Positions 18,395-27,601 of a stretch of 64,000 nucleotides of DNA are shown piece after piece (position 1 is the stretch's first letter; every line of letters begins with the position of its first letter). The stretch is from RGIG4079 sp045646905. GTDB lineage: Bacteria; Bacteroidota; Bacteroidia; Bacteroidales; Muribaculaceae. Location of the stretch: NCBI GenBank assembly GCA_045646905.1, contig JAZRLP010000018.1:62001-126000 (forward strand), written 5' to 3'. The notes under the pieces are model-generated. The model made no database searches. It was not told where the DNA came from and worked only from the letters and a program-made list of their open reading frames with translations. The position numbers and the translations under genes were made by a program.

Positions 18395-21300
18395 ATGCTA
18401 AAAACTAAAAAGTGGCTACTTTTAGCCTTGCTCTCTCTATTTATCTCAACCAATTTATGGGCTCAAATAGCCCCAAAACGCGAATTCCGCTCGGTGTGGA
18501 TTGCAACAGTAGCAAATATTGACTGGCCTAAACAAAAAGGCAATTCGGCATCAGTTATAGCTCAACAAAAAGCCGATCTCGTAGCATATATTGAACGCAT
18601 GCAAGAGATGAACTTAACTACCATCTGTTTCCAAGTGCGAAGCATGTGCGACGCGATGTATCAATCAAGCTATGAACCTTGGTCAAGCTACCTCACTGGC
18701 ACTCGTGGCAAAGATCCAGGCTGGGACCCATTACAATTTTGTGTTGACGAATGCCACAAGCGTGGTATTGAAGTATATGCTTGGGTTAACCCTTATCGTT
18801 GGTCAAGCACAGGTACAACCTCTACTTGGAACACAACTTTCGACACTCAAGTAAAAAATAATGGCTGGCTCATCACTAATGGCACCTTCACTGTGCTTAA
18901 CCCTGGGCTTGATGCCACTCGCGAACACATTGTGAAGGTGTGTAAAGAGATTATCGAGAAATATCCTGTTGAGGGTATGATTTTCGATGACTATTTCTAC
19001 CCAACAGGTGGTACATCTGAAGGCTCTGATGCTCCCGACTACCAATTATGGAAAAATAGTGGCACATCACTCTCTATTGGTGATTGGCGTCGTGAGAATG
19101 TCGACAAAATGATTACCGATGTGTATAACATGGTGCAAGAAACTCGTCCCGAAGTGCGTTTTGGACTTGCACCTCCTGGAACTGCTGGTGCATCGGCAAG
19201 CAAATATGGTTTGTCAATTTGGCCTGGTGGTTACGACACTCAATACACTTCGCTTTATTCCGACCCTCTTTCATGGATGAACAAAGGCATCGTTGACTAC
19301 ATGTCGCCACAAATCTACTGGCACAACGACCACTCAATGGCATCGTTTGGCAAAATCTCTAACTGGTGGTATGGCCTTGCTAAACACTTCAAAAATGTGC
19401 ATTGCAGCATCAGCGTCAACATCTACGACCTTGCACAAGCAATGGGCTACCAAGAAGACCTCAAAAACACTCAAGCACACTGGGAAGAACATGTCTATAA
19501 TGTGAAACAATCACGCCAATTTGCTGCCGACAATGGAGTAAAAGCATTTGGTTCAAACTTCTATAGCATTCAATACTTCTGTGGCGAATATAAAGAGCAT
19601 GGCGACTTTGTGGCTAAAGAATGTTTCCCAACAAAAGCTCTTGTTCCCGAAATCGATTGGAAAACAGTGACCAACTATGGTGCTGTTAAAAACCTCAACT
19701 GCACTAATGGCTCTCTCTCATGGGACGCCGTAACAGGCCCTCACAAAAACACTATCATTCGCTACTCGGTTTACGCAGTACCTATGAGTGTAACTCACGA
19801 AGCAGCAATGACCGAAGATGGCATTGATGGCCAATACCTTTTAGATGTTACATATTCTCCTTCATTTGCACTTCCCACCAACAAACAATCGGGATATTGG
19901 TATGCAGTGTGCGTTTATGACGGATTTGGTAAAGAGCACGCCGTTGCTTATGCCAACTACCCCGATGGCGAAGCCGAAAAAGTGACGCTCATATCTCCTA
20001 TCAATGGCGCAGCAACTTCATGGGACCAAACATTCTCTTGGAGTGCAATTGAAAATGGGACATACAACCTTTACATCTGCGACGACGCAGCTTGCACATC
20101 AGTTAAATATAGTCAAACAGACATCAAAACCAATTCATATTCATTTGATTTGAGTGATATCGCCGATTTCAAAGACAACACCACTTATTATTGGAAAGTG
20201 ATATCGTTGCAACCTGGTAAAATCGCAGCATCAAGCGAAATAGCATCTTTCAAGAGTCCTGCACGCACGCAAGGGCCAAAACCTCCTCTCATAGCTCCCG
20301 AAGACGGTGCAAGCCTTGAATCTGAAGTAACATTCATCTGGTTAGAGTCAGATAATGGTATGACTAACTATCGAGTAGAAGTATCGGCTGATGCATCATT
20401 CCCTGCTTCTTCAACAAAAACATTTGCAGGCAATGGTGGCATGGCAAAGGTGCCCGCCTCTTCAATCGGGTTAGGCACATACTTCTGGCGAGTTATCGGT
20501 AGTGGTGGAAAATTCCTCGACACTCCATCTGATGTGCGTTCATTTACCATTACATCTATCGGTGTAGGCGAATACGAAAACGGTTATTCTATCAAAGTTG
20601 ACCCCTCAACCTATAGCGAAAATGGTGGCATCAACATCGAAAGCGTGTGGATGCGCTCGGTTAAAAATGGGTTTAACAATATGTCATTTGCAAGTAGCGG
20701 TTCGCTCAATCGCACAATGGTTGCAGTAGGCGACTATGTTTACATCTCGGGGCGCATGGAAAACTCTTCATCGGCAACAGCATTCCTCGAAAAATATAGT
20801 GCAGCTACAGGTGAACACATTGGTCGCATCACCCTCGGAAGCGAAGCATCGGTAGGATATTTCCCATGCAACAATGTGATGAAAGACTCTAATGGCAATG
20901 TGTGTATATCAAACCTCACAATGATGAGTTCATATCCATTAATCGTGCATCAAGTTAACCTTGAAACTGGTGCTGTAACCGAAATTGCACGCATTAAATC
21001 ATCCGACTCTAAAATATCAAAAGGACGCTTTGACCGAGTTGCAATTATTGGCGATGTAACAACAGGCAACTTCACTATTTTAGGTGTACCAGCCAACAAT
21101 AAATACATCGTACGATGGACATATGCTAATGGTTCTTACACCGAAGAAATCAAAACCGTAAATGCATTTTATCCAACATCGGCAACCGACTTCAGCACTG
21201 CTCCTTTTGTATTACCTGTTACTGCCGACGACATGTTTATCGACGGAGCTTCTACCTCACTCACTCGTTACAAATTCTCAACTGCATCGCGCGAAGGCTC

Positions 21301-21790
21301 TTTCCTTGCTAATCCATCGGTTGCGCCTAATAGTGATTTAACCAATGGTGGCACATTCTTTACCATTGGCAGCAACGGATATGTAGCGTATGCCTACGAT
21401 GATGCGTTCAATTCTGATAGCCACAAATTCAATCTTGTGCAAACTACGACTGACCTTACATTCGGTGGTATGAAACAATTATGGACACTTCCTGAAGGGG
21501 GAATTGGAAATGTGTGGAGTGAAACATATGCTTGTTCGGCCGACTACATAAAGATGGCAAACAATAGCGTTCGTCTATTCCTATATGTTCCAGGTTGTGG
21601 ATTATGTGCCTACGATGTTACCGACACAAATGTTACAAGTGTTGAAGATATTCAATTAGGAATTGCTACCCCAATGGTACCTATCGAATACTATAACCTC
21701 CATGGCGTAAAAGTCGATGCCAACAACCTCACCCCCGGCCTCTACATCACCCGTCAAGGCTCAAAAATATCAAAAGTTTTGATTAAGTAA
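18395..21790 (+). CDS. Family-10-like glycosyl hydrolase (GHL10/YngK type) with T9SS-like tail
   Basis: The 1131-residue secreted protein starts with a signal peptide ending near LWAQ. The GHL10 (DUF187) barrel opens directly after it with REFRSVWIATVANIDWP and continues with FQVRSMCDAMY, EVYAWVNPYRW, GMIFDDYFYP and YMSPQIYWHND to about residue 340. Two or three fibronectin-like modules follow (about 410-710), each with the FxWxxxxN...Y pattern. A C-terminal region of about 380 residues looks like a beta-propeller. The end (YYNLHGVKVDANNLTPGLYI...KVLIK) is the short type A sorting tail seen in Bacteroidales. Relatives act on peptidoglycan or bacterial polysaccharides, but the substrate is not known here. 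It sits beside another T9SS client. Confidence 0.88.
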   Translation: MLKTKKWLLLALLSLFISTNLWAQIAPKREFRSVWIATVANIDWPKQKGNSASVIAQQKADLVAYIERMQEMNLTTICFQVRSMCDAMYQSSYEPWSSYLTGTRGKDPGWDPLQFCVDECHKRGIEVYAWVNPYRWSSTGTTSTWNTTFDTQVKNNGWLITNGTFTVLNPGLDATREHIVKVCKEIIEKYPVEGMIFDDYFYPTGGTSEGSDAPDYQLWKNSGTSLSIGDWRRENVDKMITDVYNMVQETRPEVRFGLAPPGTAGASASKYGLSIWPGGYDTQYTSLYSDPLSWMNKGIVDYMSPQIYWHNDHSMASFGKISNWWYGLAKHFKNVHCSISVNIYDLAQAMGYQEDLKNTQAHWEEHVYNVKQSRQFAADNGVKAFGSNFYSIQYFCGEYKEHGDFVAKECFPTKALVPEIDWKTVTNYGAVKNLNCTNGSLSWDAVTGPHKNTIIRYSVYAVPMSVTHEAAMTEDGIDGQYLLDVTYSPSFALPTNKQSGYWYAVCVYDGFGKEHAVAYANYPDGEAEKVTLISPINGAATSWDQTFSWSAIENGTYNLYICDDAACTSVKYSQTDIKTNSYSFDLSDIADFKDNTTYYWKVISLQPGKIAASSEIASFKSPARTQGPKPPLIAPEDGASLESEVTFIWLESDNGMTNYRVEVSADASFPASSTKTFAGNGGMAKVPASSIGLGTYFWRVIGSGGKFLDTPSDVRSFTITSIGVGEYENGYSIKVDPSTYSENGGINIESVWMRSVKNGFNNMSFASSGSLNRTMVAVGDYVYISGRMENSSSATAFLEKYSAATGEHIGRITLGSEASVGYFPCNNVMKDSNGNVCISNLTMMSSYPLIVHQVNLETGAVTEIARIKSSDSKISKGRFDRVAIIGDVTTGNFTILGVPANNKYIVRWTYANGSYTEEIKTVNAFYPTSATDFSTAPFVLPVTADDMFIDGASTSLTRYKFSTASREGSFLANPSVAPNSDLTNGGTFFTIGSNGYVAYAYDDAFNSDSHKFNLVQTTTDLTFGGMKQLWTLPEGGIGNVWSETYACSADYIKMANNSVRLFLYVPGCGLCAYDVTDTNVTSVEDIQLGIATPMVPIEYYNLHGVKVDANNLTPGLYITRQGSKISKVLIK

Positions 21791-21925
21791 ATATAACTCA
21801 TATATAATTCTCATAAAAAAGTTTCTAATCATTATAATTACTATACTATTCTCCAATTCAAACAAAATAAAATATAGCTACAGTAAAACCAAAATTTAAG
21901 CCAATTAGGATATTTTCAATCCATA

Positions 21926-21968
21926 ATAGTCCCCGTTACATATTTAAGCAACGGGGACTATTTCTTTT
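21926..21968 (+). terminator. Terminator after the glycosyl hydrolase-like gene
   Basis: A perfect 12-bp stem (ATAGTCCCCGTT with AACGGGGACTAT) is followed by TTCTTTTTG. It lies 135 bp beyond the stop codon, inside a 502-bp gap (21791-22292) that otherwise holds only AT-rich DNA and the next promoter. Confidence 0.85.
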
Positions 21969-22175
21969 TGGAATTGCAAAAAATTTATTGACTCAAAATA
22001 AAACAACTTTTCAAGTATTATGACCTCCACCACCGAGACACAATATTATAATTCTCGCAACCACAACGTGACTCGTTGTGATGAACGATGTTTATCTTGA
22101 CCATTAGGCCAAATTTTTCAATTTTAGCACAAAATCTACCTATTTCACCCTCAAACAGTTAATTATTGTTAAAAA

Positions 22176-22206
22176 ATTGGGGGGGGTAGTTTATTACCTA
22201 TATTTG
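22176..22206 (+). promoter_or_regulatory. Promoter with an eight-G spacer tract
   Basis: The -7 box TATATTTG (22199-22206) matches TAnnTTTG. The only -33-like element at a suitable distance is ATTG (22176-22179), giving a 19-bp spacer that begins inside a run of eight G residues (22179-22186). Such a tract is prone to slippage and would change the spacer length. The ATG at 22293 is 86 nt on. Confidence 0.6.
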
Positions 22207-22292
22207 CAAAACTATTCAATTATTAACATATCAACAAAACATTTACTATATTTCAAAATTGTCTGTATAGGAGCAGACGTAAATTTACGTTT

Positions 22293-23798
22293 ATGAGAAA
22301 TTTTTATTTATTTTGCTTTATTATGTGTCTATTTGCAGGTAGTTTGAACTTACATGCACAAAAAGAAGACAACCCATTAAACTACCCATATTACATCATG
22401 GGGGACCAATTAGTTACCGGCAAAAGTTCTTCAACACTTAGCAATATTCAGTATAAAGGATTTTCAAGTAATATTTCTTCAGGTGGCATCACTTCTGGGA
22501 GAAGGAATGAAAACGAAAAACTCGTATATATTTTTAATGACATTACAACAAATCCCAAACTAAGTCTTGACAATAAAGTGCTTTTATATTGGCGTTATGA
22601 AGATGGTGTTTGGATGCCAGATAGTGAATCAGGTAATGCTATAGCAAACAAACGAATGGACAAAGATGCCTGTTTTTTGTTAGTTCTTGACTGCAGCGGC
22701 AGTTTGGGTACAGACTTTGAACAAGTTAAAATTTCAGCTAAAAGTTTTATTGATGAAATGTACAATTCATCAAATCAAGGAAATATTCGAATTGGGATTA
22801 TAAGTTTCTCAACTATGGAAAACACAAAGGTATTTGATATTACTCCACTTACTGCCACCAATAAAATAGAAATGCATAAGTTTATAAATGGTAGAACTAA
22901 TAGACAACCAGCTACATCTATGTATTATGCATTAAATAAAGGTCTTGATGAATTAGTTAAATATACCAACACAAATAAGTTTAAGGATTTTGAAGGCGTT
23001 CATATTATTACGTTTACCGATGGACTTGACAATACTTCACAAATTGAAGATGAAAAATTATACACAGCAAATGAGATCCACAACTTCGTTGAAAATAAAA
23101 TACATAATTTAAAAATCAACAACACATTATTTGACAGTTGGATGATCGGAGTACAAGGAAACGATGTCCCTACACAGCAATTGAACAGAATGAAAACAAA
23201 GCTCCAATCATTAGCGAGTACACCATCGCAATTTTTATGGGCCAATAACATTTCCGAATTAACTCAAATATTCTCTCAAATAGCAAATACGCTGACCAAT
23301 AAATGGACTAACTTGTATTGTACTTCAGCGTTGAATCATAATGGCCCTGTTTGTTGGACATATGGCACACCTAGATATGAAGCGCCAAAACCAGTAGTTA
23401 CAAAAAACAAACATATGCTATTAGGTCTAAATGCTGGATTGGGTTATGGTGTCGCTGATGGTGATGATGATTTTAAAATTACATTTGGATTAGATATCGC
23501 TTATCCGCTAACAAATAAATTTGGATTAGGAGGTTACTGCTCTATCGGCTACTTATATGACGCAGACTTTGCAGTTGGAGCATTAGCAACCATTGGAGAC
23601 CACAATGAAAGAAAGATTAAATTCTTGTGTGGTTTAGGAACCAACATTAACTATTGGGGAGGCCTTAGTGCTGACTTCCGTTTTGGATTAATGTTTAGAA
23701 ATGGGCTATATTTAATGACTGATGTTTCAGCAGGAGGTTCAAATGCTGCAACCATCAACATTGGATACAATTTCGGAAAACTATTTAAGGTTAAATAA
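22293..23798 (+). CDS. Secreted von Willebrand factor A domain protein with a C-terminal membrane beta-domain
   Basis: The 501-residue precursor has a signal peptide cleaved near LNLHAQ. A vWA domain (about 125-335) shows the metal-ion adhesion site: DCSGS (133-137), Thr208 in the PATS segment and TDG (242-244). The C-terminal 130 residues (from about 372) alternate aromatic and glycine residues like an outer membrane beta-barrel (LGLNAGLGYG, GLGGYCSIGYLY) and end in INIGYNFGKLFKVK. It is expected in the outer membrane with the vWA part presented to a ligand. It is more AT-rich than the neighbouring T9SS genes. No partner is in the same operon. Confidence 0.8.
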   Translation: MRNFYLFCFIMCLFAGSLNLHAQKEDNPLNYPYYIMGDQLVTGKSSSTLSNIQYKGFSSNISSGGITSGRRNENEKLVYIFNDITTNPKLSLDNKVLLYWRYEDGVWMPDSESGNAIANKRMDKDACFLLVLDCSGSLGTDFEQVKISAKSFIDEMYNSSNQGNIRIGIISFSTMENTKVFDITPLTATNKIEMHKFINGRTNRQPATSMYYALNKGLDELVKYTNTNKFKDFEGVHIITFTDGLDNTSQIEDEKLYTANEIHNFVENKIHNLKINNTLFDSWMIGVQGNDVPTQQLNRMKTKLQSLASTPSQFLWANNISELTQIFSQIANTLTNKWTNLYCTSALNHNGPVCWTYGTPRYEAPKPVVTKNKHMLLGLNAGLGYGVADGDDDFKITFGLDIAYPLTNKFGLGGYCSIGYLYDADFAVGALATIGDHNERKIKFLCGLGTNINYWGGLSADFRFGLMFRNGLYLMTDVSAGGSNAATINIGYNFGKLFKVK

Positions 23799-23846
23799 TT
23801 ATTATATAAAAAAATACAGGTTTCATTCTATATTGGCTTACATAAA

Positions 23847-23880
23847 CCAAGGCTGTCCTCGCGGGCAGCCTTGGTTGCTT
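23847..23880. terminator. Bidirectional terminator between convergent genes
   Basis: A 12-bp stem (CCAAGGCTGTCC with GGGCAGCCTTGG, one G-U pair) around TCGC lies between the vWA gene and the minus-strand repeat gene and can serve both. Confidence 0.85.
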
Positions 23881-23913
23881 TTAGTAATATTCTATGATTA
23901 ATTAGTTATTGCT

Positions 23914-24924
23914 TTATACTCCGAATGAGAGGGTTGTGAAGTAGCGAAGTTGTCCGTTATTGGTGTAGATAGGACGATATTCAAGTGATATATATTGTCC
24001 GTCATACCCCCACCATGTGGCGATTATTCCGTTTGCAGTGTTTTGAACACTTATTGGCGATCCATATTGACCATATAATGTATTATAAACGCTATCATAA
24101 CGGTTGCGATTGTTATAGTTGGTAGAGTACATAAATTGCGAACCAGTCAATCCATTTACGCTATAATAGAGTGTTGCATCGGGCCACATATATCCATATT
24201 GATTAACATTGCGTAGATAAATTACATCATTGTCATATCCATATACAGTGTAACTATTGCGATAGAGATAATCGAGAGAGAGATTTATCGTTGTTCCAAA
24301 TGTTATACCAAATACTCCTCTAAATACAGGGCATCCGTGATAGGGACGGAATGATGGTGGAGGTGTTGGGCGATAGTATGGACGAGGAGGTGGGCAATGT
24401 GGGCGCACTGCATGATTATGGTGTGGAGCATTGTGATGTGCATGTCCATAATCGGGGCGTGGCGCTGGTCGGTGATTATTTCCATGGTTTCCACCGGGGC
24501 GATACCCATTATTACCTGGTTTTGGTGCATTGTTATTACTGCCATGATTTCCTCCAGGGCGTGAGCTGTTATTACCAGGTTTTGATGCATTGCTATTGCT
24601 ACCATGATTTCCTCCAGGGCGTGAACTATTATTACCTGGTTTTGGTGCACTGCTATTGCTACCATGGTTGCCACCTGGGCGTGAATTATTATTACCGGGC
24701 TTTGGCGCGTTGCTATTGCTACCATGGTTGCCACCTGGGCGTGAACTATTGTTACCTGGGCGTGAACTATTGCTTGAACTTGGGCGTGATGCATTTCCAC
24801 GAGTAGATGAACTGCTTACGCTGCGATTACCACTATTATTATTTCTTCCTCGAGCATCTAATTGTGGAGAAGCTAATGCTCCACATATTAATGCAATTGA
24901 TACTATTCTCCAAATCCTTTTCAT
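23914..24924 (-). CDS. Secreted Asn/Gly/Pro-rich repeat protein with conserved C-terminal domain
   Basis: The 336-residue protein has a signal peptide (MKRIWRIVSIALICGALA..., cleaved near LDARG). Residues 31-150 are low complexity and include four full and one partial copies of a 20-residue repeat of the type RPGGNHGSNSNAPKPGNNSS. A His/Pro-rich stretch (about 150-200) follows, then a folded domain (about 205-336) with many Tyr and Asn residues, probably beta-rich, ending in the OMP-like FTTLSFGV. The disordered arm may span the periplasm or peptidoglycan and the C-domain may be in the envelope. The His-rich stretch could bind metal. I do not recognise the family. Confidence 0.7.
   Translation of the reverse strand: MKRIWRIVSIALICGALASPQLDARGRNNNSGNRSVSSSSTRGNASRPSSSNSSRPGNNSSRPGGNHGSNSNAPKPGNNNSRPGGNHGSNSSAPKPGNNSSRPGGNHGSNSNASKPGNNSSRPGGNHGSNNNAPKPGNNGYRPGGNHGNNHRPAPRPDYGHAHHNAPHHNHAVRPHCPPPRPYYRPTPPPSFRPYHGCPVFRGVFGITFGTTINLSLDYLYRNSYTVYGYDNDVIYLRNVNQYGYMWPDATLYYSVNGLTGSQFMYSTNYNNRNRYDSVYNTLYGQYGSPISVQNTANGIIATWWGYDGQYISLEYRPIYTNNGQLRYFTTLSFGV
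24475..24744 (-). repeat. Tandem 60-bp coding repeat
   Basis: These are the DNA units behind the 20-residue protein repeat; copies are close at the nucleotide level (recurrent CCATGATTTCCTCCAGGGCG or a near variant), so copy number may vary between strains. Confidence 0.85.
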
Positions 24925-25082
24925 GATCGTAAAGTTTTAATGATTCGTTTTTAACATAGAGCAAAATAAATACAAATGGTTTAATTACACCTCCAAAATT
25001 TCCCTTTTTCACCAATCAAATGCCTTTTTTTATAAATATCGGCTCTTTTTTCATGTATTTGCTAAAAAATCGCCAATCATTA

Positions 25083-25114
25083 TTTGCAATTACACATTGC
25101 ATACATTAATTTTG
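25083..25114 (+). promoter_or_regulatory. Promoter of the pyrE-argH operon
   Basis: TTTG (25083-25086), a 20-bp spacer and TAATTTTG (25107-25114). The leader to the pyrE ATG at 25146 is about 30 nt. Confidence 0.85.
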
Positions 25115-25145
25115 TACTTTAAATCAATTAATACCTATATTGAAT

Positions 25146-25796
25146 ATGGAAAAAATGGAACAACTTTTAGCTGAAAAGCTATTAAAAATTAGTGCTATCA
25201 AATTACAACCCGATAATCCTTTCACTTGGGCTTCGGGATGGAATTCACCTATATACACCGACAATCGCAAAACTCTTTCATACCCCGACATTCGCAGCTT
25301 TATTAAAGTTGAGCTTTGTCGTTTGATTATGGAAGAATTTGGCGAAGCCGATGCTATCGCAGGTGTTGCTACCGGCGCTATCGCACAAGGTGCTCTTGTA
25401 GCCGACACTTTGGGTCTCCCTTATGTATATGTTCGTGCAACTCCTAAAAACCATGGTCTTGAGAACCTCATTGAAGGCAACCTCAAACCTGGTCAAAAAG
25501 TAGTAGTTATTGAAGACCTCATCTCAACAGGTGGTAGCAGTCTTAAAGCCGTAGAAGCTATTCGCGCTGCAGGTTGCGAAGTTATCGGTATGGCAGCAAT
25601 CTTCACCTATGAATTCCCTGTTGCAGTAGAAAACTTCCGTAAAGCAGGTGTTACACTCCGCACATTAAGCAACTACAATTCAATGCTCGATGCTGCTTTG
25701 GCTACTAACTACATCAAAGCCGAAGATATCGAAACTCTTAAAGAATGGCGCAAAGACCCAGCTAATTGGGTACCAGCAAACCCTAACGCCGAATAA
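25146..25796 (+). CDS. pyrE: Orotate phosphoribosyltransferase
   Basis: It converts orotate and PRPP to orotidine monophosphate in pyrimidine synthesis. The 216-residue protein shows the PRPP-binding signature VVVIEDLISTGGSSLKAVE, the substrate segment FTWASGWNSPIYTDNRK and the flexible loop YVRATPKNHGLENLIEG. A TTG at 25140 could extend the frame by two codons, but the ATG at 25146 (MEKMEQLL) is preferred; a further in-frame ATG is at 25155. It is the first gene of a run with an SRPBCC protein, argH and a lipoprotein. Confidence 0.94.
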   Translation: MEKMEQLLAEKLLKISAIKLQPDNPFTWASGWNSPIYTDNRKTLSYPDIRSFIKVELCRLIMEEFGEADAIAGVATGAIAQGALVADTLGLPYVYVRATPKNHGLENLIEGNLKPGQKVVVIEDLISTGGSSLKAVEAIRAAGCEVIGMAAIFTYEFPVAVENFRKAGVTLRTLSNYNSMLDAALATNYIKAEDIETLKEWRKDPANWVPANPNAE

Positions 25797-25816
25797 CATT
25801 AGAAGCTATTTGATTT

Positions 25817-26242
25817 ATGGCAAAATATGAAAGCAAACCTGTAGCGGTCAATCAACCTGTTGAAGCATTGTTTGACCGCTTCAGTGATATATCACTATTC
25901 CAAAAACGCATCGACGAAGTTCCTGCCGAAGAACGCGCAAAACTCGGCGATGTTACTTTTGAAGCCGACGCAATATGTCTTAACACTCCCCAAGTAGGTC
26001 AATTAAAATTTAAGGTAACCGAACGAACTGCCCCAGGACATATCGTATTTTCTACAATAGGCTCGCCAATACCCTTATCAATGGTTATTGACATCACAGC
26101 AATTGATGAAACATCTTCAAATGTTGTTACCTCTATCGACATTGATATCCCTCCTATGTTGCGCCCCTTAATTGGCGGTAAAATGCAAGAGGCAGCCGAC
26201 CGTTTTGGCGAAATGATAGGCAAACTCAACGGCAATCAATAA
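25817..26242 (+). CDS. SRPBCC-fold (polyketide cyclase/START-like) small protein
   Basis: The 141-residue cytoplasmic protein has the helix-grip outline: an initial strand KYESKPVAVNQPVEALFDRFSD, central strands (GQLKFKVTERTAPGHIVFS) and a long C-terminal helix (RPLIGGKMQEAADRFGEMIGKL). This fold binds hydrophobic ligands, but no ligand can be inferred. It lies 20 bp after pyrE and 11 bp before argH, so it is translated with both, a recurrent type of arrangement for uncharacterised housekeeping proteins. Confidence 0.7.
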   Translation: MAKYESKPVAVNQPVEALFDRFSDISLFQKRIDEVPAEERAKLGDVTFEADAICLNTPQVGQLKFKVTERTAPGHIVFSTIGSPIPLSMVIDITAIDETSSNVVTSIDIDIPPMLRPLIGGKMQEAADRFGEMIGKLNGNQ

Positions 26243-26253
26243 ACTCTTAAATT

Positions 26254-27594
26254 ATGGCATCTAAACTTTGGGAGAAAAATGTTAAAGTCGATCACGATGT
26301 AGAAGCCTACACCGTAGGTCGCGACCAAGAAATGGACCTCTATTTAGCTCCTTATGATGTTCTTGGTTCAATGGCACACATCACTATGTTGCAATCTATC
26401 GGACTCCTTGAGGCCGATGAACTTGATGTGCTATTAGCCGAACTTCGCAACATCTATAGCGTCATTACCGATGGCGATTTTGTAATCGAAGAAGGCATTG
26501 AAGATGTTCACTCTCAAGTGGAATTGATGCTCACGCGCAAACTTGGCGATGTAGGCAAGAAAATTCATTCGGGTCGCTCTCGCAACGACCAAGTTCTTGT
26601 TGACCTAAAATTGTTTACTCGCTCACGCATCGAAGATGTCGCAATCGCAGTGAAACGATTGTTCAACACCCTCATCAGTCAAAGCAATCGTTACAAAGAT
26701 GTCATAATCCCCGGATATACACACCTTCAAGTTGCCATGCCATCATCATTTGGATTATGGTTTGGCGCATATGCCGAGTCACTTGCCGATGACCTCACCG
26801 TACTTCGCGCTGCTTATGAAGTAGCCAATCGCAACCCACTTGGGTCGGCCGCTGGATATGGCTCATCGTTCCCCCTCAATCGCGAAATGACAACACGCCT
26901 TTTAGGGTTTGACTCAATGGCATACAATGTAGTATATGCGCAAATGGGGCGTGGCAAAACCGAACGCATTGTAGCACAAGCAATTGCCGGGATAGCTGCA
27001 ACACTTTCAAAACTCGCATTTGATGCTTGTATGTTCAACTCTCAAAACTTTGGGTTCATAAAACTCCCCGACGAGTTTACAACAGGCTCATCAATAATGC
27101 CTCATAAGAAGAACCCCGATGTATTTGAATTGACTCGCGCCAAATGCAACAAATTGCAAGCTCTCCCAATGGAAATCACATTGATTACCAACAACCTCCC
27201 ATCGGGATATTTCCGCGACTTGCAATTAATCAAAGAAAATTTCTTGCCAGCATTTGATTCAATCATCGACATTATTAATATGGTTGACACAATGCTCTCA
27301 CAAGTAAAAGTCAACACCGAAGTAGCCACCGACCCTCGCTACAAATTAATGTATTCGGTAGAAGAAGTTAATCAACGAGTTCTTGACGGAGTTCCATTCC
27401 GCGACTCATACAAGCAAGTTGGGATTGAAATCGAAGCAGGCAACTTTGAGCCACGCTACGACATTAATCACACCCACGAGGGTTCAATAGGCAATCTTTG
27501 CAACGACCAAATCACAAAGTTATTCAACAGCACCTTTGCTCAATTTGACTTTGACACATACCACAACGCGTTTGACAAACTATTAAACGCTTAA
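26254..27594 (+). CDS. argH: Argininosuccinate lyase
   Basis: It cleaves argininosuccinate to arginine and fumarate, the last step of arginine synthesis. The 446-residue protein carries the fumarase/aspartase signature GSSIMPHKKNPD with the catalytic serine loop, the HSGRSRNDQ motif, TRSRIEDV and the GYTHLQVAMPSSFG segment. Length fits the Bacteroidetes form. It sits in the pyrE operon, so pyrimidine and arginine genes, which share carbamoyl phosphate, are linked here. Confidence 0.95.
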   Translation: MASKLWEKNVKVDHDVEAYTVGRDQEMDLYLAPYDVLGSMAHITMLQSIGLLEADELDVLLAELRNIYSVITDGDFVIEEGIEDVHSQVELMLTRKLGDVGKKIHSGRSRNDQVLVDLKLFTRSRIEDVAIAVKRLFNTLISQSNRYKDVIIPGYTHLQVAMPSSFGLWFGAYAESLADDLTVLRAAYEVANRNPLGSAAGYGSSFPLNREMTTRLLGFDSMAYNVVYAQMGRGKTERIVAQAIAGIAATLSKLAFDACMFNSQNFGFIKLPDEFTTGSSIMPHKKNPDVFELTRAKCNKLQALPMEITLITNNLPSGYFRDLQLIKENFLPAFDSIIDIINMVDTMLSQVKVNTEVATDPRYKLMYSVEEVNQRVLDGVPFRDSYKQVGIEIEAGNFEPRYDINHTHEGSIGNLCNDQITKLFNSTFAQFDFDTYHNAFDKLLNA

Positions 27595-27601
27595 CTCGCT
27601 T

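Noticed and set aside
24303..24806. Long open frames on both strands across the 60-bp repeat
   Set aside because: They are shadows of the repeat-rich minus-strand gene 23914-24924; only that frame has a signal peptide and a folded domain.
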